Program-made: the position numbers and the translations under genes
Source of the DNA: Cellvibrio sp. PSBB006
GTDB lineage: Bacteria > Pseudomonadota > Gammaproteobacteria > Pseudomonadales > Cellvibrionaceae
Direction: 5' to 3'
NCBI RefSeq assembly: GCF_002162135.1
Contig: NZ_CP021382.1
Coordinates: forward strand, 3,346,001 to 3,410,000
Length of the DNA: 64,000 nt
Shown here: positions 16,964-27,007 of the stretch, piece by piece
Layout: each line of letters opens with the position of its first letter
Position numbering within the stretch: the first letter of the stretch is position 1
The notes under the pieces: model-generated
What the model was told of the DNA's origin: nothing
The model's database searches: none
What the model saw: the letters and a program-made list of their open reading frames with translations, nothing else

Positions 16964-18393
16964 CTTCTCCGGATGGCAAAACTGTCAACGTAGGCGTCGG
17001 GTTTGGTGTAATCAAATTCTTTGCCCATGATGAAATAATTTTTGTTGGTCGATGTCGGCACGGTATAACCCAGCTCTTTCATGACTTTTTCGCAATCGGT
17101 AGCCAGGTAAACTTCCTGGGCAATTTTTTGATAATCCAGATCACCTTTTACATAACCCCAACGCTTCATCTGGGTGAGAATCCACACCGCCATGGAATGC
17201 CAGGGGAAGGGATCGAAGTCGATACGGTCGGGTACATTTTTCACTTCACCCAAGCCGTCGGCATAGCGACCTAGCAAGACTTGCTCTATCACCGGTACCG
17301 GTTGGTTAAGATAATTCGCAGGAGCAATTGCGGCTGAGATTTCCTTGCGATTTTCGTGCTTGGCGGAGTAGTGCGTCGCCTCGACAATAGACTTCAACAA
17401 GGCGCCGTAGGTATTGGGATTGGTCAATGCAAATTCCTTGCTACACGCGAAGGCGCAACAGGGATGACCTTCCCAGATATCTTTGGTCAACGTGTGGATA
17501 AAACCTACTTTTTCCCACACGGCGCGTTGATTAAACGGATCGGGCGAGAGATAACCATCGAGATTCCCCGCACGTAAATTGGCGACCATCTCTGGCGGCG
17601 GTACAACACGAATCTGGATATCTTTATCAGGATCAAGGCCATGCTCGGCAACGTAATAACGCAATAAAAAGTTGTGCATGGAAAATTCAAACGGCACACC
17701 AAACTTGAAGCCCTTCCATTGTTTGGGGTCCCGTTTATCTTTGTGATCCACATGCAACACAATGGCCTGGCCATTAATATTTTCCACGGCGGGCATGATG
17801 AAAGGCTTCGCGGTTGAACCCACACCCATACTCATGGCAATCGGCATGGGCGTGAGCATGTGCGACGCATCGTATTCGCCCGCCAGGGATTTATCCCGGG
17901 CCACCGCCCAACCCGCCGTCTTGATCACTTCCACATCCAAACCATGCTTGGCATAAAAGCCCATGGGATGCGCCATGATGATGGGCGTTGCGCAGGTAAT
18001 GGGTACAAAACCGACTTTAAGGTTTTTCTTTTCCAACGGACCGCCCGCTTCTTTTGCAGCGGCTTTGATGGCGCCGAGCGGAATCACACTGGAGAGCGCA
18101 GCGGCCAAAGTTCCGCCGCCAATCGCTTGCAGGAAACGCCGGCGACCACCGTCATCCTGATTAAACACCGCACGCACAATCGCGTTTTCCACAGCGCGAT
18201 CCATGTAATCTTCGACGGAGTGTAAATCCGTTGTCTCGGCAGCAACCGGTTGAGTATGTTCTTTGTTTTGTTCGAGCGCCTGCGAATAACTTTTCTGATC
18301 GGTGGCAGCCTGGCAAGTGGAGCAGCTGCAGCCTTTGGTATGGATTAACGAGACATTGCTATCGTAAGGATTCCCCAAACTCTTGTTACTCAT
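16960..18393 (-). CDS. cyanate/nitrate-type ABC substrate-binding protein with a Tat signal
   Basis: 477 residues. The NrtA/CynA-type binding domain begins near KVGFVPITCATPIIMAHPMG and continues to the C-terminus. A twin-arginine signal, GRRRFLQAIGGG, lies at residues 83-94, unusually far from the start, after an 83-residue leader that has three close cysteines (22, 24, 27 in GCSCSTC). ATG 18393 is chosen because AAGGGGG precedes it. It is the first gene of the operon ending in cynS, behind a sigma-54-type promoter. The cysteine cluster could bind metal or be a chaperone recognition site; this is a guess. Confidence 0.88.
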   Translation of the reverse strand: MSNKSLGNPYDSNVSLIHTKGCSCSTCQAATDQKSYSQALEQNKEHTQPVAAETTDLHSVEDYMDRAVENAIVRAVFNQDDGGRRRFLQAIGGGTLAAALSSVIPLGAIKAAAKEAGGPLEKKNLKVGFVPITCATPIIMAHPMGFYAKHGLDVEVIKTAGWAVARDKSLAGEYDASHMLTPMPIAMSMGVGSTAKPFIMPAVENINGQAIVLHVDHKDKRDPKQWKGFKFGVPFEFSMHNFLLRYYVAEHGLDPDKDIQIRVVPPPEMVANLRAGNLDGYLSPDPFNQRAVWEKVGFIHTLTKDIWEGHPCCAFACSKEFALTNPNTYGALLKSIVEATHYSAKHENRKEISAAIAPANYLNQPVPVIEQVLLGRYADGLGEVKNVPDRIDFDPFPWHSMAVWILTQMKRWGYVKGDLDYQKIAQEVYLATDCEKVMKELGYTVPTSTNKNYFIMGKEFDYTKPDAYVDSFAIRRS

Positions 18394-18490
18394 AACGCCC
18401 CCTTTTAATGCGCAAGGCACCAAGTTGCGGCAGCCATTGCACGGAATGTATTAAGAAGTTGTTGTTGCTGTTTTACGGCTGAGAGGGCTA

Positions 18491-18508
18491 TTGCGAGCTT
18501 TGTGCCAA
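18491..18508 (-). promoter_or_regulatory. sigma-54 promoter of the cyanate operon
   Basis: Read on the minus strand the site is TTGGCACAAAGCTCGCAA: the -24 element TGGCAC and the -12 element with GC, separated so that GG and GC are 10 bases apart, exactly as RpoN requires. It lies about 98 bases upstream of the binding-protein start. A sigma-54 activator gene is divergent and adjacent, which supports it. Confidence 0.8.
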
Positions 18509-18574
18509 TCCTGTCTTTTCGCTCAACTCCCTGATTTCTATTCTGTTTTTATTTCCCTTTTGATATCTGATCAC

Positions 18575-18627
18575 CACGATTTTTCGTGATTAACGAAACT
18601 TCGTTGCACTTGGCACGATTTTTCGTT
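18575..18627. promoter_or_regulatory. three palindromic upstream activator sites for the sigma-54 activator
   Basis: Three 14-base sites share the pattern (C/A)ACGA-N4-TCGT(G/T): CACGATTTTTCGTG at 18575-18588, AACGAAACTTCGTT at 18592-18605 and CACGATTTTTCGTT at 18614-18627. They lie about 70-135 bases upstream of the sigma-54 promoter, the usual distance for enhancer sites that act by DNA looping. The likely binder is the Fis-type HTH of the adjacent PAS/AAA+ regulator. Confidence 0.72.
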
Positions 18628-18658
18628 GTTGTTCTTCGAAGTGAAGGTCGGCGGGAAA

Positions 18659-18760
18659 AGCACTCCGTTGCCGCTTGCGAGACCGTCATCGGCATGGATG
18701 CCGATGTCGAGCCTACAGGGATGTATTCACGGCGTGTCTCGCAAGCGGCAACGGAGTGCT
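18659..18760 (-). repeat. structured dispersed repeat, copy A
   Basis: Perfect 25-base inverted repeats at 18659-18683 and 18736-18760 enclose a 52-base core. Read on the minus strand the core starts ACGCCGTGAA and contains two inner hairpins, TACA-TCCC-TGTA and CATCGGCAT-CC-ATGCCGATG. The same core occurs in copies B and C with different outer arms. It sits 28 bases from copy B in the opposite orientation, between the activator sites and the regulator gene. Function unknown. Confidence 0.9.
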
Positions 18761-18788
18761 GCCACCTCTCTTCTTAAAGTGGGACTGT

Positions 18789-18896
18789 GGGCGCATTGGG
18801 TAGAGGTTTCCGATACACGCCGTGAACCCTTCCGTGGGGGCTCGGCGTCGGCATCCATGCCTCCGACGGTCTCGGAAACCTCTACCCAATGCGCCC
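18789..18896 (+). repeat. structured dispersed repeat, copy B
   Basis: Outer arms of 28 bases (18789-18816 and 18869-18896) pair with a single mismatch and enclose a 52-base core of the same layout as copy A. Arm sequence is unrelated to A and C apart from the six bases next to the core. In the first inner hairpin two T-A/A-T pairs of A and C are replaced by C-G pairs. The right arm ends 22 bases before the start of the sigma-54 activator gene, so it would lie in or at its 5' leader. Confidence 0.9.
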
Positions 18897-18918
18897 TGAC
18901 CATCTTCACAACAAATGT

Positions 18919-20784
18919 ATGACTATGAACGAAATCATGCTCGATCAAGCACCTGAAGCCATGGCGTTAATCAACCCCTGGCAAGACCGGTTTGTGTTTA
19001 TCAATCAATTAACCTGTGATTTGTTGGGATGGGATCGCGATGAGTTAATTAATCAGCGTGTCAGCAGTTGCTTTAAAAATTCACTTCCCAGTTTGCATGT
19101 GTTTACCCAAGCGGTGTTGCACAAAGGCAGCAGTTTGATTGATGACATCACCATCACCACTGCAGATGGTCGCGAAATTGAATTGGAGATCAATGCTTCG
19201 ATCACCAGCGTCGACAACCAGCAACTGATTTGTCTGTGCCTGCGCGACCGGGATTTTTATCAGCAGTGGCGCATGCACGCGAACGCGCAGCGCCATCACA
19301 AATTTGGTTTATTGCAGTGGCAACGCATCCACCAGGTTTTCCAGGATATTGAAAAGGAAAACCAGTTGATATTGAGCGCGGCCGGCGAAGGTATTTACGG
19401 CGTTGATGCCGAGGGTCGCGCGACGTTTGTGAACCCTGCGGCGGAGCGTATCCTGGGTTGGAAGGCGGAAGAATTAATCAGTCGTAATATTCATGTGGCA
19501 ATTCATCACAGTCATACCGACGGTTCAGATTATTGCGTGCACGATTGCCCGATCTTTGCCGCCTTTAAAGACGGTGCGATACGGCGCGTGGATGACGAAG
19601 TTTTTTGGCATCGTGATGGCCGGCCGATTCCGGTGGAATATACCAGTACACCTATTATGGACAATGGTCACCTGGTGGGTGCGGTGGTCATCTTTCGCGA
19701 TGTCTCGGATCGCAAACTGGCCGAAAGTAAATTGCGTAAGGCACTGGAAGAAGTTGAGCAGTTGAAGCATAAACTGGAATTGGAAAATGCTTATCTGCAA
19801 GAAGAGATCAGTGAAGGCTATAACCCGCATCATATCGTTGGCCGCAGTCCGGCGGTGCAACAAATTGCGTATCAAATTCAATTGGTCGCACCCACGGTTG
19901 CAACAGTTTTGATTACCGGCGAATCCGGGACCGGTAAAGAATTAATTGCTCGTGCCATTCATAGCGCGAGTGATCGTAATAGCCGACCCTTAATCCGCGT
20001 AAATTGCGCGGCAATTCCGCAGGATTTATTTGAGAGTGAATTTTTTGGTCACGTGCGTGGCGCTTTTTCCGGTGCGGTGACAGATCGCCTGGGTCGCTTT
20101 GAAGTGGCCGATGGCGGCACACTATTTCTCGATGAAGTGGGCGAGTTACCGCCGGGATTGCAGGGAAAATTGTTACGGGTGTTACAGGATGGCGAGTTTG
20201 AGCGGGTTGGTGAATCGGTAACACGCCGGGTAGATGTGCGCGTAATCGCTGCCACAAATCGTAATCTCAGGCAACTCGCCAAGGAAGGAAGGTTTCGCGA
20301 GGATTTATATTTCCGTTTAAATGTTTTCCCGATTCGCTCTGTGCCCTTGCGCGAGCGACTGGAAGATATTCCCTTGCTAACAGCTCACTTTCTGCAAAAA
20401 ACCTGTCAGCGTTTTCACAAACCGGAATTAAAAGTATCCATCGCACAAATACAGCGTCTGCAGCAGTACGATTGGCCCGGCAATATTCGTGAGTTGGAAA
20501 ACCTGATTGAACGGCAAGTGATTTTAAGTCGCGGCGATAAGCTGGTGCTCGATGATCTCGCTTTAACATATGAGCCAGCACAAGATATTTCGCCAACGAT
20601 ATCCGAAGCTATTACGGAGCAGGATTATCGGCATTTGCGTTACCAAACCACGATCGACGCCTTGCGACAAACAAAAGGAAAACTGTATGGCGATGATGGT
20701 GCTGCGAGTCTATTGGGTATAAAGCCAACTACCCTGGCGTCGCGTATGAAGAAAATGGGGATTGATAGATCTTTGTTTGCGTGA
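18919..20784 (+). CDS. PAS-domain sigma-54 dependent transcriptional activator
   Basis: 621 residues. Two PAS domains (about 5-110 and 140-265; second with EGIYGVDAEGRATFVNPAAER), a coiled-coil linker, a AAA+ domain with Walker A GESGTGKE near 334 and a GAFSGA loop near 381 (Ser instead of the usual Thr in GAFTGA), and a C-terminal Fis-type HTH (about 575-615). Such proteins remodel RNA polymerase-sigma-54. The divergent cyanate operon has a sigma-54 promoter and three palindromic sites, so it is the obvious target. The signal sensed by the PAS domains, perhaps cyanate or nitrogen state, is unknown. ATG 18919 or 18925 are both possible; neither has a strong ribosome site. Confidence 0.88.
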   Translation: MTMNEIMLDQAPEAMALINPWQDRFVFINQLTCDLLGWDRDELINQRVSSCFKNSLPSLHVFTQAVLHKGSSLIDDITITTADGREIELEINASITSVDNQQLICLCLRDRDFYQQWRMHANAQRHHKFGLLQWQRIHQVFQDIEKENQLILSAAGEGIYGVDAEGRATFVNPAAERILGWKAEELISRNIHVAIHHSHTDGSDYCVHDCPIFAAFKDGAIRRVDDEVFWHRDGRPIPVEYTSTPIMDNGHLVGAVVIFRDVSDRKLAESKLRKALEEVEQLKHKLELENAYLQEEISEGYNPHHIVGRSPAVQQIAYQIQLVAPTVATVLITGESGTGKELIARAIHSASDRNSRPLIRVNCAAIPQDLFESEFFGHVRGAFSGAVTDRLGRFEVADGGTLFLDEVGELPPGLQGKLLRVLQDGEFERVGESVTRRVDVRVIAATNRNLRQLAKEGRFREDLYFRLNVFPIRSVPLRERLEDIPLLTAHFLQKTCQRFHKPELKVSIAQIQRLQQYDWPGNIRELENLIERQVILSRGDKLVLDDLALTYEPAQDISPTISEAITEQDYRHLRYQTTIDALRQTKGKLYGDDGAASLLGIKPTTLASRMKKMGIDRSLFA

Positions 20785-20796
20785 AAGCTTTAAGAA

Positions 20797-22143
20797 CTAC
20801 AACGGAATTTCGTAATATTTTTCCTTATCCCCCCGAGCATCAAAGATTAGCTTTCTGTTCATTTGATCCCAGAGAAATGGTTTTTCGTCGTATGGGTTTC
20901 TCAACATGCTTGTAGAGATTCGCTTCTGCATTTTGTTCAACGAGCGAGAAGCACGCAACTGAATTGCTAAAATATGGAGCCGACGAATTCCCTCAAGATC
21001 ATGTGCTTTTTTTATGTATTCGGTATATTGCGAGAATCCCAAATTCAACAATATTTTTCCCATACCATTATAGATATAGTTAATCCACCCAAGGTTATTT
21101 GGATCGAAAGCTTTATCAGCAAGTTTTTGTGCGCTACTCACGTTGAGCTGAATTTCATTCAGCTCTCTTTCTGATTCTTTTGCCAAAGCTAACAAATAAG
21201 TGGCGTGGCGGTTCATCGAATCCTGAGGCTGAAATAATGGTGCAACGATAGTTTTCATTATTTTTTCGAATCTGGTTTCGTTGGAGGAAATATTTTCGTA
21301 GCCTTCGTTAATTAAACCTGCAACATATTGCCACTCACCTGCGAGAACTTTTCTTGACGATAGTTCTGCATGGGTAAAAGGAACTTGCCATGCACTTGGA
21401 AGAATCATTTCGGATTGATGATTTACATAGATTATCCAGCCTGCCGCCAAGTTTCGCTTGATAGCGTTCACAGCCACCATTCGTGTGATAAGAAGCTTGG
21501 AGTCTGCCATTACTTTGCGCCAGAAGACGAAATCCTGATCCAATAAATCAGCCAAGCCTTTACTCTCTCTGGCTTCCGCCAGCGCAAATGCGCGAAATAA
21601 CCACAAACGTTGTGCGTCGAGCAAAGGCGCATAAGAAGGAAATCGAATAGCTGATGCGGTTGTTTCATGAAAGAAAGGTTTATCTAGAAGCTCTTGATAA
21701 CGTTGAACAACCACTTCTTCGTTTTCAAACAGGATGTTGTCCGTCTTGTTTGCCTTGATTATTGATTCGTAACAGTGGTCATTCATTTCCTCGCAGTCAC
21801 GAAATAGCTTCAATGAAGCCTCTGACCACGTAGATTTAAAGTCTTGAGACTCCCATATAGTCCCAGCGCCATAATCATTTCTGTGATTTTCTTTTGCTCT
21901 GTCTTTACCCACTTGTTGCGCATCTTTTTCTAAGGGTGCATCAAATCCATAAAAAATATGAAATCCATTATCTTGGTCGTCACCGATAGCTGGAAGTGAA
22001 TTGATTCTCACCATTTCCAAAGCAGCAGCATTGGGCACTTGGTCACGCCAATTTATAGCGAGCAACAGCAGATAACAGAGTATGGAAAGACAGGCTATTG
22101 CCAACAAAATAAGCAATAGGAATCGGACAGATTTTTTTATCAT
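20797..22143 (-). CDS. hypothetical membrane-anchored protein
   Basis: 448 residues, one N-terminal transmembrane segment (about 7-29) and a long, mostly helical extracytoplasmic part with no motif I recognise. The C-terminal NPYDEKPFLWDQMNRKLIF resembles the PF(T)GKPF-like ends of some pseudopilin-related and secretion-linked proteins, but this is weak. It lies 20 bases after the orphan ParA-like gene on the same strand and converges on the sigma-54 activator gene with a gap of 12 bases. Base composition is AT-richer than its neighbours, which may reflect transfer. Confidence 0.6.
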   Translation of the reverse strand: MIKKSVRFLLLILLAIACLSILCYLLLLAINWRDQVPNAAALEMVRINSLPAIGDDQDNGFHIFYGFDAPLEKDAQQVGKDRAKENHRNDYGAGTIWESQDFKSTWSEASLKLFRDCEEMNDHCYESIIKANKTDNILFENEEVVVQRYQELLDKPFFHETTASAIRFPSYAPLLDAQRLWLFRAFALAEARESKGLADLLDQDFVFWRKVMADSKLLITRMVAVNAIKRNLAAGWIIYVNHQSEMILPSAWQVPFTHAELSSRKVLAGEWQYVAGLINEGYENISSNETRFEKIMKTIVAPLFQPQDSMNRHATYLLALAKESERELNEIQLNVSSAQKLADKAFDPNNLGWINYIYNGMGKILLNLGFSQYTEYIKKAHDLEGIRRLHILAIQLRASRSLNKMQKRISTSMLRNPYDEKPFLWDQMNRKLIFDARGDKEKYYEIPL

Positions 22144-22163
22144 TGAGGATACGGTGTCCGGTA

Positions 22164-22940
22164 TCAGGATGCGTTGGTAATGGTATTACTCGGTGATTCG
22201 TCTTTCAGCCATTCATGGGTCGAATTCTGCGCATCCAGCCAGCGAATTAAAATCTCCCAATCCTGGCGATCGCGCGCGTGGCTTTGAAACGGATAATCCA
22301 CGATGCCACGCCCTTCACTGTAAGCCCGCACATAATTCTGGGTATCGCGCAGCGTGGCGGGAAACGGAATGTTCAAACTCAGCAGGAATTTTTGCAGGCG
22401 CTCCCACGCGTTGGTTTGTTGCTTCACACGATTGGCAACCACAGCAATCGGCCGGCGTTTGCGGCGCATATTTTGCGTCAGCAGCAACTCACCGATGAAG
22501 CGCGCGCTCGCACGAATATCGATATCAGAAGGCTGTACGGGAACCACGATCAAATCGTGGTCCTGCACCAGATCGTCCAGCGCAGGGCCTGTCAGGCCCG
22601 GCGGAGCGTCGGTAATCAGCCAGCGAGTCGGCTTGGGGGCACGCCATTGGAAGCTGCGCGTTGTGCGCGAATTGGTTTCGATCTTGACGCTATATATAGA
22701 AGGCAACACAGGATCGCGATGCGTTACCCAGTAGTGGGAAGAAGCCTGCGGATCAGCATCGACCAATACCGTTCGCTCGCCACGGTGAGCAAGCCAGGCA
22801 GCGAGGTTGGTACTGACCGTTGTCTTTCCCGCACCTCCTTTGCCGTTGATCACCAGAATACGACAGGCATTCAATACCTGGATGGACACCATGGGCTCAG
22901 CGGATGATCGTTGTTTATTAGACTGTTCAGGTGTGTCCAT
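22164..22940 (-). CDS. orphan ParA/MinD-type ATPase
   Basis: 258 residues. Deviant Walker A VINGKGGAGKTTVSTNLA at about 32-49 with the signature lysine, followed by VLVDADPQASSHYW (Walker A') and TDAPPG (Walker B region). No ParB partner is next to it, and the true chromosomal parAB pair lies 15 kb away, so this is a second family member. Such orphans position chemoreceptor arrays, pili, carboxysomes or other cargo. The downstream membrane-anchored gene could be its cargo or partner; this is only context. Confidence 0.85.
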   Translation of the reverse strand: MDTPEQSNKQRSSAEPMVSIQVLNACRILVINGKGGAGKTTVSTNLAAWLAHRGERTVLVDADPQASSHYWVTHRDPVLPSIYSVKIETNSRTTRSFQWRAPKPTRWLITDAPPGLTGPALDDLVQDHDLIVVPVQPSDIDIRASARFIGELLLTQNMRRKRRPIAVVANRVKQQTNAWERLQKFLLSLNIPFPATLRDTQNYVRAYSEGRGIVDYPFQSHARDRQDWEILIRWLDAQNSTHEWLKDESPSNTITNAS

Positions 22941-23093
22941 AACCCTCTCACAAGGTTGAGCCCGGTCGACAAGCCGATGATGCTGTTGGAATAATACGTC
23001 GTCTTTTAGTAAAAAAATGTATCAAAGCGATATATATCGATTCTCATCCGCTAATGCAAACTTGATGCGTAGATTTCTGTGATGACCAAAAAG

Positions 23094-23121
23094 AAAAGCC
23101 AATCTGTACAGATTGGCTTTT
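23094..23121 (-). terminator. rho-independent terminator
   Basis: AAAAGCCAATCTG and CAGATTGGCTTTT pair over 13 bases around a 2-base centre, with T-rich sequence on both sides in the proper strand (TTTTCTTTTT on the minus strand). It lies 18 bases after the stop of the 54-residue gene and would end gyrB-side minus-strand transcription. Confidence 0.85.
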
Positions 23122-23139
23122 TTGCGAAAACGTTACCGG

Positions 23140-23304
23140 TTACTTGCTTTCACTTTTAAGGTTACGTCTATCACCTTTGCGGCGCTCATTGACGACTCCT
23201 TCCGGAAGCTCCTCACTCTTCTTGCGCCGATCGGGCGTCTGGCGTTCTTCCAACGCCTCAGCGATCTGGCTAAGCGTTACTACCTTGAGTTTTTCTTCAC
23301 TCAT
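23140..23304 (-). CDS. small conserved-looking charged protein, 54 residues
   Basis: The frame starts MSEEKLKVVTLSQIAEALEE and ends RRKGDRRNLKSESK. It is rich in Lys, Arg and Glu, has one predicted amphipathic helix (about 8-22) and no cysteine or membrane segment. It has AGAGG 8 bases before the ATG and a strong terminator 18 bases after the stop, both supporting a real gene. It follows gyrB on the same strand by 85 bases. I do not recognise the family. Confidence 0.7.
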   Translation of the reverse strand: MSEEKLKVVTLSQIAEALEERQTPDRRKKSEELPEGVVNERRKGDRRNLKSESK

Positions 23305-23389
23305 TGATATTGCCTCTTGCTACACGGTTACTGATTGAACTGACTGCGATGCAGCCATACAACCAGTATAGACCATGGCGGCAGCAACA

Positions 23390-25828
<2,439 letters not shown>

Positions 25829-25846
25829 CTACTTTATCTGTCGCGT

Positions 25847-26950
25847 TTATCGTGAATTGATAACCGCTTGAATTTTACCCTGTTCCACGTGAAACAGTTT
25901 TATCTCCGTTCCCGGCAGTTGCCGCCAGGCATCTATCAAAATCTGTTGCTCTACACCGGTTACGAATGTTTGCGTACCCATACTGTCCAGCCATCTTACG
26001 AGCAAGTAACGGTGCTGCTCGTCCAACTCCGCTGGCAAATCATCTATCAAGTAGATGCAACGACGTTCTGTAAGTCGAGAAAACACATAGCCTTGAGCAA
26101 TCTTAAGGGCACATACCAGGAGCTTTTGTTGACCTCTGGACAATACTTCAGCTGCCGGAAACCCCTTTACTGCTATGCGCAGATCTGCCCTATGACTACC
26201 TATCTGGGTGAAACCCTGCCGCCGATCTTTTTCCGCACTGTCTGCGAGAATGCTGGCGTAGTCTTTATTCTGGTCCCACCCGCAATAATAGGTGAGCTCA
26301 ATCCCTTCTATGGCAATGAATTCCTGAATCAATGAATAAAAGGTTTCGAAAAATTTGGTCATGCAAACCTGTCGGTAAGCGTGAATCTGCTCGCTATACT
26401 GAGCCAGTTCTTTATCCCAGGTCGCGAGTTCAAAGCGGTCCATTCTATCACGCCGGAGCAGGCTATTGCGGTGTTTGAGGCACCGCTGCGCATCTTTCCA
26501 GACCTGGAAAAAACCCGGTTCCACGTGAAACACCAACCAATCCATAAACTGGCGCCTCACCTTAGGGCTTCCCTCTAAAAGCTGAAACGTATCCGAGTTG
26601 ATCACCTGAATCGGTAGATAGGATGCCAGCGCTGCGGCTGAAGGCACCAAAGCTCCGTTGGCTTTAAAAGTGGCTGTTCCATTGGCTTGACGATTGATTC
26701 CGACCGGTATCTCTGTGCCCTCAGCACTCACCTTACCGAATACAGTAAAGGAATCCTGTTGGTGATTAATAAGCGGTTTGTGTTTATGACTACGGAAGGA
26801 ACGGCCGACACCCAAGACATTGATGGCTTCAAGAATGCTAGTCTTGCCGGAGCCATTCTCCCCAAAAATAAGGTTAACCTGCTCTGATGGGGAAATGTCG
26901 ATGGAATCGAGATTGCGGAGATGCTGGATAAAGAGACGCTTCAAGGTCAT
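25847..26950 (-). CDS. recF: DNA replication and repair protein RecF
   Basis: 367 residues. Walker A FGENGSGKTS near residue 30, signature LSRGQQKLLVCALKIAQ and Walker B LIDDLPAELDE mark it as the SMC-like ATPase that loads RecA at gaps with RecO and RecR. The gene contains two parS-type sites, both in the same frame, so each encodes Phe-His-Val-Glu. It lies between dnaN and gyrB, with 57 and 36 bases of spacing, as in other gammaproteobacteria. Confidence 0.98.
   Translation of the reverse strand: MTLKRLFIQHLRNLDSIDISPSEQVNLIFGENGSGKTSILEAINVLGVGRSFRSHKHKPLINHQQDSFTVFGKVSAEGTEIPVGINRQANGTATFKANGALVPSAAALASYLPIQVINSDTFQLLEGSPKVRRQFMDWLVFHVEPGFFQVWKDAQRCLKHRNSLLRRDRMDRFELATWDKELAQYSEQIHAYRQVCMTKFFETFYSLIQEFIAIEGIELTYYCGWDQNKDYASILADSAEKDRRQGFTQIGSHRADLRIAVKGFPAAEVLSRGQQKLLVCALKIAQGYVFSRLTERRCIYLIDDLPAELDEQHRYLLVRWLDSMGTQTFVTGVEQQILIDAWRQLPGTEIKLFHVEQGKIQAVINSR
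25881..25896. promoter_or_regulatory. parS centromere site 1 (inside recF)
   Basis: TGTTCCACGTGAAACA matches the ParB-binding consensus TGTTNCACGTGAAACA at every fixed position. It lies near the 3' end of recF, about 12 kb from parAB and 4 kb from dnaA. Confidence 0.9.
26517..26532. promoter_or_regulatory. parS-like centromere site 2 (inside recF)
   Basis: GGTTCCACGTGAAACA differs from the consensus TGTTNCACGTGAAACA only at the first base. It lies 636 bases from site 1, with the same orientation. Confidence 0.78.
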
Positions 26951-27007
26951 AAGAAGGTCTCTTAATGGAAATCAGGGATTGAGATGAGGCCGCTACACCG
27001 ACGCGTC

